Positions 35,710 to 46,657 of a DNA stretch of 64,000 bases are shown here, piece by piece (the stretch's first letter is position 1; each line of letters starts with the position of its first letter). The position numbers and the translations under genes were made by a program. The stretch is from contig JAIUCV010000282.1 of the NCBI GenBank assembly GCA_026724425.1, positions 62,001-126,000 on the forward strand. The letters are read 5' to 3'. Under the pieces are notes generated by a model. The model searched no databases and was not told where the DNA came from. It worked only from the letters and a program-made list of their open reading frames with translations. The DNA is from Erythrophleum ivorense (lineage: Eukaryota > Streptophyta > Magnoliopsida > Fabales > Fabaceae).

Positions 35710-37483
35710 AAAATATAACACCATAATGTATTAGCCTTAACTAGTCTCCTCTTAGGCTTAATTCCATATGATTTCCAAAGAAAAGAGCAAACTGTGGCAT
35801 TTTCCTGCTATATATCAGGGTTTAGATGCTCATAATTTGTCCCATGGATCTCGTGAACCCATCAATCACCTACTATACTCAAACTCCATTTATACAACTC
35901 ATACATAGCTTCAAATAACCCATATACCATGGATATAAAGCCAAAGACTAAAAAAAATGCAATTTCTCAAATGGGCCCAAAAGTCAGATTTTTGGCTCTA
36001 ATTTTGGAAAATCATAACTAATTCTAGAAAAATGAAAATTAAGAAAACCATAGCTTTTTGGAAAGCTCTGAGTGTGAAATTTACACTAAAAAAATTTCAA
36101 ACCATAATCTTAGCGTTTGGACTATGTTTGATATTGAAAAAGAGACAGAGGTCTGGCTGTCCTTGGTACTGATGTAACTTGCTGTCATGAACTTCAAAAA
36201 TGCATAACTAATTTCAAAAAAATCTAATCTAAGAAAATTATACCAATTTGGAAAGCTACAAATGTTCAATAGAGGATAAAAATAAGCTTAGATCATTTTA
36301 GAAGCCTTGGGACCTCAAAAATTGATGAAACAGTAAAGAAGGTCAGATGGCTTCCTTAATACTGACATAGAATGTCAGAAAGTTATTTCTCCCTTTATAG
36401 ACCTCCCATTGAGGTTCTTCCAATTGGTATAGGTCACTATGGATGTCTAGTTTATTCCCATAAAATTTCATGACAATTGGACATTATTTGGACCATGAAT
36501 GACATAGATTCATTTTTAACCTATAGTAACAGTGCACTAACCAAAACCATCAAAATTTTCTAACTTCAAAATTCACCAAATATTTCCTAGACCTACAAAT
36601 ATTACCCACTTTAGCTTCCCAAGAAGCTCTCAACAAGCTCTAGATGCATACCAAATTTCATATCAAGAAGAGCTCATTTGGTCATACTTTGACAAAGCTC
36701 ACAAATTTAGCAGTTTTGACACCATTAATGGTTCAAAATGGGGGTAAATGATATCGTACATACTCTAGCATATCTTGGGCAAGTTTTAAAGCATAAAAAT
36801 AACATATATGAATTACCCAAGTGATCTAAACTAACAAAAATCTTAAACTCACCATACTACAGACAAAAGTACACTACTACATACAAGCCACAAAGGAGTC
36901 AAATCTTATAATTTCATTACTTTGGTTCCATACATAGATCATACATCATTGATACATACTTTTACTCTTGCTTAAGCATTTACATCTAAAAAATAATATA
37001 TATACATGAGCACTTTGGCTTTCTTATACATCAAACTATGCAAAAGTATCAAAAAGGCCCATCTATGCCTCATGGGCTTTACTCTTGGGCTCTTGAGCTC
37101 CACCTGGATCATATAAGATAGGAGAGGGAAGGGGGTGAGATTCAAGAAATCTCAATAGCTCATACACTCATTCAAGGAAGCAATCAAGGAATATAAATAA
37201 GTCAAAGCATGCAAGTAGACATCTAACTATTCACAATCATACAACACATGATTTACATGCCATGAATATCATATCAATGCCAAGAATAAGCTCTAGGGGC
37301 TTTTGGTCTAGCCTCACCAGATTTTAGGGACTTTTGGATGGCCTCACCCTTGGTTTAGGGACTTTTGACTTAGTCTCACTTAGTTATGAGACTTTTGGCT
37401 CCACCTCACCCATTTCAAAGGACTTTTGGCACTACCTCACCCCAAACAATTTTCACAACCTAAAACATAAGCATATTGGTACC

Positions 37484-39890
37484 TGATAAGCATAATTTAT
37501 ATATATTTTATTCTCTTTATCTCAAGCATTTTAATTTCTAAATATGGCTTTAGGGGTTCAATTATATAATATTTTATTTTAATAGCCATTTATGCACTCA
37601 AGGAATTAATTGGCAATATTATTGAGTTTTAATGCATGAAATTCTTTTAAATAATTTTGTGGATAATTCTATTGAATATTTTCTAATCTTTTGTGCAGAA
37701 TTTTTGATAGGCAAATAGCTTGAATGAGAATTTGGATTAAATAAGAGAAATGAATGATTAAAGTAGCATACTTGAGCAAGCCTTCACTCAACATCAACAC
37801 ACATGCATGAAGGAGCTCAGCTGAGGCAGCTTACGTGTTAAGATAAGAAGCATATGCATGTATGCAGAATCTTTATATGGAAGCCACGGGCTGCAGCAAA
37901 TACAAGAAGCCATGAAGAAGAAGCTATGGGTTCTTAAAGTTGTGAGCTAACACGAGCAAGGAGCTGCAGAATGAAGGAAGAATAAACAGAGAAGAAGACG
38001 TGGAAGCACAGCAGCCAACATGGAGAAAAGCAATTGGAGAAGCAAACTCGAGCTCTGGTTCTACGTGGCTGGAACAAAGAAAAGACAACGAGCTGCATAA
38101 AGGGAGCTAGAGGAGCAGTAGGTCAGGCTGAAAGGACTGGGAGAGTCTTCTTCATGTTCGTGGGAGCTGAGAGTGAGGTAGGCAGCTGGATAAGGAGTGA
38201 ATCAACACTGTAATACTGGCTGTTGGGTTGAATATTCTTCTCAGTCTGGGAGAGAGGAGTGACACCGAAGGAGAAGTGGAGGGCTGCTGCTTCTTTTATC
38301 TTCTAGACTACATCGAGAGACAGACGCTGGACTGGGCAGAGGGGTGAGACACAGAAGAAGTGATGCTGAAAGGGAGCTGGGCTGGATGCATGAGCTGAGA
38401 TGAAGTTAAGAGAACAAACATGCCAAAGAAGCCTCTGTTTTCGAGTTTCTAGTTTAAGAAAGAGGAAGCAACATGTGATATGAAAAGAAGGCTTGAGCTG
38501 AACGTGAAGAAATGAAGGAAGAATGTGAGCAAAACAGAGGAGAAGAATTTCAAGCTTGTGAGGAGAAGAAGTAACGTGATGAGCAGAAGAGGCGGCCATA
38601 TGCACACATTCATTCGAACATGGAAGAACCAAGCGTAGGAACAAGCAACTCCAGAACAAGAAGAAGCTACATTTGGATTCGAAGTAAGCATCAGAGAAGA
38701 GCCTGGGCTGGAAATCACGTGGAAAGCATGCAAAGTTGACATTGGGGCCCACACTTATTCATGCAAAGAAGGAAAAAAATGCCACGGGCAATTGGGCAAA
38801 AGATGAGCACGTGAATGATTAATGGGGCACGTGAAAGGGAGCATATTCCAATCATCTCTGCCCCTACAATCGATTATTTAGCCCTGGGTATTCATTCATT
38901 TAGAGGAGACGTCGTTTTCTATATTCCACATTCACGCCGTATTCCATTCGCGACAGTCCACCCTTCGTCCAACAGCAATCCACCACACCATCTCCTCCAT
39001 TCTCTATTCCTTCCATTCAAATGAAGCTTTAATCTCCATCTGTGGCTAGCTAGGAGGAAGATCCTTGGAGAAGCTTGAATCCATTGATTAGAAAAGGAAT
39101 TTTGGCTAAGATTCTCATCTTTTTCTACACTTTTCTCTATCTTGTATTTTCTTGGTTAAGATTGTATTAGATTGGAGAATTGTGTTGTTTATAATTAGTG
39201 GCTAGTTAGACATTAATTAAGAGATTGTTTTTGTTTAATTAATTGATTGAATCAAGTTCTAAATTGTTCATTTTCCTCTAATTTTCATGTGTGTCTCGAA
39301 GGTGTTCGATGAAATACATGGATGAAATTATGTACTTAAATGTTAAATTTGAGAATTTCTTAGTGTTTAGTTGGTTAATTAAACATCTTAGGATGATGAT
39401 TCAGAGGTTAATTAATTAGTTAATCAATCAAATTAGATGTCCATTGATCTTCAAAATAAGAATTAATAATTTAATGCAGGATTGAGGCCTCAATTCAACA
39501 TTAGATCGTTAATTTCTTGAATCTTGAGTGGTAACCCAAGATAATTTGTTATGAACACAATTAGGGACTCTTAGACCAGAATTAATCACAATTGGAATAG
39601 GATAAGGATAGTGGATACCAAAGGACGAATCCAAAGCTAGTCGCAAGACCATCATCCACCCATAATTCATCCAATTAGGTAGAATTTAGGAACTTTATTT
39701 TAATTTCATTTTACTTAGTTAATTAGATCAAAAACCCCCCATAGTTTAGAAATTTTGAGAGTCTTTTAACACTTAGAAAACCCAATTGAACACTAAACTC
39801 CAATTCCAAGGGAGACGACCTAGGTTGTGCCACTAACTACATATTTTATCAACCTAGTTTTATTTTGAGGGTTGCGCGACGAGCCTCTCA
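37484..39890 (+). repeat. 5' LTR of the LARD-like element
   Basis: 2407 bp, starting TGATAAGCATAATTTA and ending GCCTCTCA. It has a purine-biased U3 with ACGTG boxes (CACGTG at about 38715, 38808 and 38828), a TATA-like 'ttctatattcc' near 38915, and the conserved 'ggctagctaggaggaagatcc' near 39044. It is very close to 46658-49060; the differences I noticed are mostly transitions plus a few short indels, suggesting a fairly recent insertion. Confidence 0.9.
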
Positions 39891-39895
39891 AAATT

Positions 39896-39913
39896 TAGCG
39901 CCGTTACCGGGGA
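39896..39913 (+). other. Primer-binding site, tRNA-Asp type
   Basis: TAGCGCCGTTACCGGGGA lies 5 bp inside the 5' LTR. It differs at two positions from the Athila-type tRNA-Asp primer site TGGCGCCGTTGCCGGGGA. First-strand DNA synthesis would start here. Confidence 0.85.
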
Positions 39914-40415
39914 ATTGGATTCTCAATTGCTTGAGAAAGTTTTCTAGGTATTTTAGCTCTTTTTTTGTTCTGTTTTGGTTTGATTTTTGTTCTGTTTTGA
40001 GTTTGGAATTGGGTAATTTTGGTGTTCTGCGTCAAGTGTCCTGCTTGCTGGAATTTTTGTTTGAAGTGCCCATAAAATTCTCAAACTTTGTTTTCCATGG
40101 TTTTTGGTTGTTTTGAGAAAAAGTGATAGCAAAGCTATTAGGTGCACCATTTTTTGGCCAAATTCCATCGTTTGTGGCATTTTTCGAATTTTTTAGGAAT
40201 TTTTCAATTTTTCTAGATTTAATTTCTTTATTTTTTTTGTGAGTTTGTTTTGTGTTATTAATCTCTGTTTAGGAGTGTTTTTGATAGTTAGGTAAGTCTT
40301 AGCTTCATTTGATTTTTATTTTCTTGAATTAGAATTAATTTTAGTTAAAATTTGTTAGTGAATTATTTTTGTGTTGAAATAAATTGTGCTTCTCATTTTT
40401 TTTGCTTTGCTTTAA

Positions 40416-42427
40416 ATGGATCATTATTATTCTAATCAAAGTGTATATGATTCTTGTGCAGAGCATAGGATTTCTCGGAAGTTGGATGACCCCATGACAA
40501 TGGTTCAAGGCCTTCTTGAACAACAAAGACAAGAGCAACAAAGCCAACAATACTAACAAGTCCAGCAATCATGCTACCAACCACACCATCATTCCTATGA
40601 AGTTCACCCCAGCTACCAACCATACCATAATCCATATGAGATTCACCCAAATTACCACCATCATTATGAGCTATACCACAACTTCCATAGGCAAGAGCCA
40701 CAATATCATCCTTACAATTATCATGAGGGGTACATGCAACAAGAGGTCCAGAGGGAACCAAGTGAGGAAGAGAGGATGATGCAACTAATGGAAGTTTGTA
40801 TTATTCAAAACCAACAATTGGAGTAAATGGTCCAATGGGGAACTGAATGGTTGCAACTCCAAGACCAACAAATGATGGATAACCTCATGACAGATTCAAG
40901 ATTTCAAATGAATCAACCTGCTTCAAGTGCTATTGAATTGACTGAAGAGCAAATTAGAAGGGAATGTATAGAGGAGGAAGAGTCCTATTCATTGGGTAAT
41001 ATCCTTCCATCTTCTAATACTTTGCATTTTGTTAGAATTGGTTCTAGTATAGATAATAGCACTGTGACTACTAATGCACATGATTGTGTTGATTCTAAAT
41101 TGCATGATGATGATGTTGATGAGGAAAATTGTTGTTGAATCTCCTAATTTGGTTGATTGTGGTAACTTATTGAGTAAAATTGATACAATTGTTGATGTTT
41201 ATGAACCCTTGTGTACTGATGCACTTGGTATGTCTACACCTAGCTGTGACCATAATGATGAATTCATTTCTGAGCCTGTAATTAATGAATCTCTTAAGTC
41301 TAGGGTAGTAGATAAGTGTGGGGGTGACCTAGAATGTGATGAACATTCTATTCCTAGTTTGGAATTAGTTAATAAGCATGTTAATGATGCATCTACTGAG
41401 TTTAGGGATAGCATACCATCTGGACCATGTGACAGTTGATTTGAATGCATCTCTTGATTGTGTGTGTGCTGGATTCACTATATGTGATGAATACTCTCAA
41501 ATTAATTCTTTTATTGAGACTAGTGAGTTCCTTACATATACTAATCAACATGATTCCTCATTGGCATGTAATGATGTGATTGATGAAACAGTGAAAGTAG
41601 CATGTGATAATGACATAGATAGTGAAATTGTTGAACAGCTTGTTGATAATTCAGACCCAACTTTTGAATGCTTATGTGATGATATGCATACATGTCCTAT
41701 ATGTGTTGAGATTAATGAGTTTCTGAAGTCTGATAAGTCTGCTAAATCCATAGAGTCCTTTGTTTGCACTGAAATTGTCAATGAGATTGATTCTTCTGAT
41801 CACACTAGTATTGATGAGAGTATGCATAGTGATACTATTGATACTGAAAATTCTATTGATACTTGTACTGTTATTGATACTAGTGAGAGACTGAATTTTG
41901 TTATTGATCACTGTTTAGAATCTTGTGAGCCTACTGATGTCTCTTTGGTCAGGGAAGGTGTTGTTTCTATTCTCATGAGTCCAAAACAAATTCTTGAAGT
42001 TAGTGAGCTAATTCCCAACAATCAACAGATTCTCCCAGCTAAGAAAAAGCAACTATCAGACACTTTAAACTCAAAGGATTGTGAGAAGTTACAATTTGAC
42101 TTGTCTGTAGATGCAATGACTCTTACTGATGGGAGTTTAGTAGATTTTATTGGCTTTGATAGATTTCTAGAGAGTTTAGAGTCTAGTGTTTTTAAATTTG
42201 ATTTTAAATTTTCTTTCTTTGGTTTTAAATGTCTTAAATTTGATTTTTCTTCTTTTCTTGCTTGTAAAATTGCTGAATATGACTTTCTGAGACTACTGAT
42301 GGTTGAGGAAGTCCATGAGTCATCACTACATGATCAATCAAAATGCTTTAAAGTAGTGAGACTTAAATTTGTTCAGCTAAGGAGAAATAAAGTTGTTTTA
42401 ATTCTTGTTTTTGATACTTATGATTAG
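40416..42427 (+). pseudogene. Unknown Gln/His-rich, acidic, Phe-rich reading frame of the LARD-like element
   Basis: A start at 40416 gives MDHYYSNQSVYDSCAEHRIS. The frame has stops at 40554 and just before 40827, both TAA, and shifts twice, near 41100 and 41400, then is open to the TAG at 42425-42427. Three zones are visible: a Gln/His/Tyr-rich N-terminal zone (about 140 codons); an acidic Asp/Ser/Ile-rich middle with many 'DS/DT' and 'IDT' steps (about 41080-42000); and a C-terminal zone rich in Phe, Lys and Leu (42180-42300). I know no family it belongs to. The N-terminal part resembles the low-complexity linkers near retrotransposon Gag, and a Gag remnant is possible. The intact frame would be about 670 codons. 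Confidence 0.55.
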
Positions 42428-43580
42428 TTAGTCTTTGATAGAGTTCTGTTTAGTTTAGGATTTAGTTTTCTTTTTCTTTTCTGCATGACAGTTTGTTTTC
42501 TTTCTGTTTTGTAGGAAATAAATTGCTAACCAGCTACATGGGAATCTAAGCCAACCATTAGAATCTCTATTTTCAAGCTCATTCGGTTGTATACTTTTCC
42601 TTTCTACTTCTTATATTGTGATGTTTATCTATTGACTGGATTATGTGCTGACATTGAGGACAATGCAATATTTAAGTGTGGGGGGAGAGTTATTTCATTC
42701 CATTCTATCTTGTCCTTGTTTTTAAAAAAAAAAATTTGAAAATTTTTTTTTAGAAATTTTTTTTTTGAAAAATAACGTGATTCTTTTCAATTTTTCTATG
42801 AAAGTTTCACGTTGAGATGATTACATCTTGGATTCACTTAGACATGATAAGTAATGGATCTTGTGTCTTCATTTAAGTGAAGTGGCAATGAATTTGGTTT
42901 CAATGAATTATTTGATAGCCATTAGCTGGTAAGGATTTGACCTATAATTGTTCATTTCTAGTGTGTATTCACCTATCAGTGCTTTCACTCTAGAACTTGT
43001 CTTGATTCTTTGTTGAGACCACATTTGCATTTGCATGCATGAAAATGATAAGGCATTCATTTCTTTTGTAGCTAGTGAGCCAAAAAGCCAACCATACATG
43101 CATTTTATCCATTGTTTAGCCACTTTGTACTTTAATTTTCTTTTCTTGTTAGCCTATAGCCATTTAAAATGTTTTCCCACCTTGTTTTAAGATGCCTTAG
43201 GGATTTTAAAGAGCATTACACTTGTTTAGGATAGATGAATGTGTGCTTTGTATCCATTTAGGCTATTGTTATTCAAAGAATTTGCTCTAAGAAAAAAAAA
43301 CTGCAAAAGAAAAAAAAAAGAGATAGAAAAGAAAAAGAAAGGCATTGGAAATAAAAGAAGAGAAAGAAAAACAATGAAAAGAAAAATGAATGAGAAGTTT
43401 GATGTAAAACAAAAACAAAAAAAAGGGAGAAAAGCAATTGAAAATCAAAAGAAAGAAGTCTTTTGAATTGAGTTTATGCTAGTTGGAAATAAGGCCTTGA
43501 ATGCACACTCTTCTCTATCCTAAATCTCCATTGATTGCTCTCTTGAGGTTTTAAGGCATCCATTTGTTTGTCCTTCCTTG
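42428..43580 (+). other. 3' non-coding interior of the LARD-like element
   Basis: After the reading frame comes a CT/T-rich stretch, then 'gaggacaatgcaat' and the TTTAAGTGTGGGGGG motif (42671-42685), and A/G-rich runs at 43285-43450. No coding motif was found. It is continued at 46236-46657 beyond the solo LTR. Confidence 0.6.
42671..42688 (+). other. Internal polypurine-tract-like motif
   Basis: TTTAAGTGTGGGGGGAGA has the same core, TTTAAGTGTGGGGG, as the terminal polypurine tract at 46640-46654. It could be a second plus-strand priming site. Confidence 0.5.
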
Positions 43581-43585
43581 AATAT

Positions 43586-46230
43586 TGATAACCATGATTT
43601 TTATATGTTTTAATTCTCCTAACTTAGGCATTTTAATGATTAAATATGGTTCCAAGACTTCAATTAGATAAGATTTTATTTTAGTTGCCATCTTTTGCAC
43701 TTTAGGAATTAAATCACAAAATCTTGGATTTTTAATGCATAAATCTTTTTAAATGAATTTTGTGAATATTTCTACTTAATATTTTCTAATCTTTTTGTGC
43801 AGGCTTTGAGCAATTTAAATCTAAGGGATGGAAGATAATTTAGGAGGTGATGGAGGTTTTAGAAGAAGGAAGGATTTTATGCAAATTTATTCATATCCAT
43901 TCCATTTAGCAGCTCACTTGTACATGGGAGCAACAACACGTTGAAGTAGCTGAACATGAGTTGGAAATAGTAGCTAATGTCAAAGTCGAGCAAAACAGAG
44001 GAGAAGCAATACGAAGGGTTGCTAAACACATACATGCAGAACAAGTGAAGGAAGCAGCCTCTATTTGAAAGCTAGACGAAGAAGGAGAAGCAACTGTAAC
44101 ATGCAGAATATTTACATGGATGGCTATGAGTTACTGAAGATGCAATGAGTGAAGGAAGCTACGAGCTGAAGCTAGGAGAGCTGGATAGAGTGTGGGAGAG
44201 CTAAACGAAGAAGCCACGTCATTAATAAGTTCACGAAGTTTGCATGAGCTGGGAGGATTTAGCTATGGGTTGAGTAGAATTAATGAGCAAATAAGAAGCA
44301 ACTCAAAGTTGAGAAAGTCAGCACACTCGAATGAATGAAGAAGAAGCAACTTGATCAATTTCATGGAACTGAGCACATGGAAAACCAAAAGAGCACATTG
44401 AAGGAATAAAGCAACTTCAGAACACGTCAGAAGCAGCTAAAGGTGAATGAGCTGTGGGCTAATATGTATTAATGAAACATGAGTTGGAGATTTAAGAGAG
44501 GAAGTGAAGCTTCTGAACAAGGATAGCACGTGATTAAGAAGAGCGATGAATGCAGAGGCAGCAGCTAAGATAGGAGAAGAAGTAGAATGAAGAAGCTTGT
44601 AAGCAAGGAGCAGAACGAGCTGCTACACGATGAGGGAGAGTAGGAGCTGCATGGGAGAAAAGGGAATAACGTGAAAACAAAGTGAACAGCAGCTGGGAAC
44701 ATGATATAAGAAGGAAAATGCATGCAGAAACGAAAGAAGAAAATCACGTGGGGCTGGATGAAGCTGAAGCTACGAGTAGAAGAAGCATGGGCTGAATGCA
44801 TGAGCTAAACATGACGTGGAAGAAGCTTCGAGCTTGGCAGAAGAGGCAGTCCCTGCTAAAGAAACACGAAAGAGCTGCATGATTCATGGATAACGTGAAG
44901 AAGCTGCAGAAACAAGTAGAAGGAACATGTGGAATATAATAAAATAAAAAGAAGTGAGGTCCACCTTATATACACATGAAGAAGCTACTGGCAATTAGTT
45001 GGGCAAGGAACTTTCCACGTGAAAATTAAGAGATAGCATGATGCCACGTGATTCATTAAAGAATTAAAATACACTCGGGCAGAATGAATGAAGCACATGC
45101 AAGGCCACGTGAGAAATAAAATCATGCCAATCCATTCATCAGATATGTGATTCACGCCCTTGATCCACTCCATTCGAATCCACCCATCTCATGCCTCTAT
45201 ATTTTCGAAAATCCTCATCTATATATTCATTCACTCCATTCCATCAGGGGGAAATCCATTCACGCAGCATTCATCCATCCATTCGCCAATCAGCCACATT
45301 CATCCATCCTTCGTCCTCCATCCTCTCCACACCTCTCCATTCCATCATTCATCCACCATCCCATGAAACTCTAATCCATTTTAAGGCTAGCTAGGAGGAA
45401 CCCTTGGAGAAGCTTGAATCTATGGAGAAGACTCAGAATTTTGGCTAAGGATTCCTTTATTTTCCTACATTTTTTCTCTTTAATATATCATCTTGGTTAA
45501 GTTATATTTGATAGGGAATTTGTGTAATTACAATTAGTGGCTGGTTAGACACTAATTAGGAAGTCTTTTTGTTGATTAATTGATCTGATTAGACATTGAT
45601 TAATTTCAATATTATCTAATTTCCCATGTGTGCTTTGGAGGTGTTCGATAAAATACATAAGTGAGATTATGTGCTTGAATGTTTAATTTGAAGATTCCTT
45701 AGTGTTTAGTTGGTTAATTAAATATTTTATGATGATGATTCAAAAGCTAATTAATCAGTTAATCAATTAACTTGGGTGTTCATTGATCTTAAAAATAAGA
45801 ATTGACATTTTAATGTGGAGTTGAGATTTCAATTCAACATTAGATCGTTAATCTCTTGAATCTTGAGTGGTAACCCAAGATAATTTGTTATGAACACAAT
45901 TAGAAACTCTTAGACCAGAATTAATCACAATTGGATTAGGATAAGGATAGTGGATACTAAGGGATGAATCCAAAGCTAGTCACAAGACCATTTTTCACCC
46001 ATAATTCATATAATTAGGTAGCAATTAGGAATTTTAATTCAATTTAGTTTTAGGTTAGTTTAATTCAATCAAAACCCCATTTAGTTTAGAAGTTTTTAGA
46101 ACCTTTTAGCATTTGGAAAACTCAATAAAACATTAAACTCCAATTCCAAGGAAGATGACCTAGGTTATGCCACTAACTGCATATTTTATCAACCTAGTTT
46201 TATTTTGAGGGTTGTGCGACGAGCCTCTCA
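43586..46230 (+). repeat. Solo LTR of the LARD-like family inserted in a LARD-like element, TSD AATAT
   Basis: The 2645-bp LTR starts TGATAACCATG and ends GCCTCTCA, with perfect TSDs AATAT (43581-43585 and 46231-46235). It is collinear with the host element's own LTRs but clearly a different subfamily: the purine-rich half differs and closer resemblance is to 7638-10253. TATA-like 'tctatatattc' is at 45218 and the 'ggctagctaggaggaac' region near 45384. Confidence 0.9.
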
Positions 46231-46235
46231 AATAT

Positions 46236-46657
46236 CCATTCATTTCATTTCCTCCACCCCATTACAACCATAAATAAAGTCCTTTGATTTGTGCATTGCA
46301 TTTAGCATGGTGGTGGAGATTTAGAAGCTTGACAAGCTTATGGTAGTAAACTTTGATAGGTGGAACTTGAGTGATACACATACCTTAACCAATTGAGAGT
46401 TGAGAGTAAATACTAAACCATGTGAGAGGCAATGCATTTTGATTCATTCTTTTCAAATGAAATTGCCATGGAGCTGATTTCTTAATGCAAGTGGAGTTAG
46501 CTTTGATTGTTAAAGTGTTGAAAAGTTTTGGTCATTCTCTAGCTTGTGACTCTTCCATTTTCCTTTCCCATTTTCACTCTCCAACTGTTAATCCACTAGC
46601 CTATCTTTAGATCTTGAACTTTGCCCAGGAGTGCAAAGGTTTAAGTGTGGGGGAATT
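46236..46657 (+). other. End of the LARD-like interior with terminal polypurine tract
   Basis: No coding potential. TTTAAGTGTGGGGGAATTT at 46640-46657 directly precedes the 3' LTR (TGATAAG at 46658) and is the expected plus-strand primer. Confidence 0.75.

Noticed and set aside
45147..45394. Three overlapping plus-strand frames rich in His, Ser, Pro and Ile.
   Set aside because: They arise from 'ccattcatcc' pyrimidine-rich simple repeats in the LTR, in all three frames at once.
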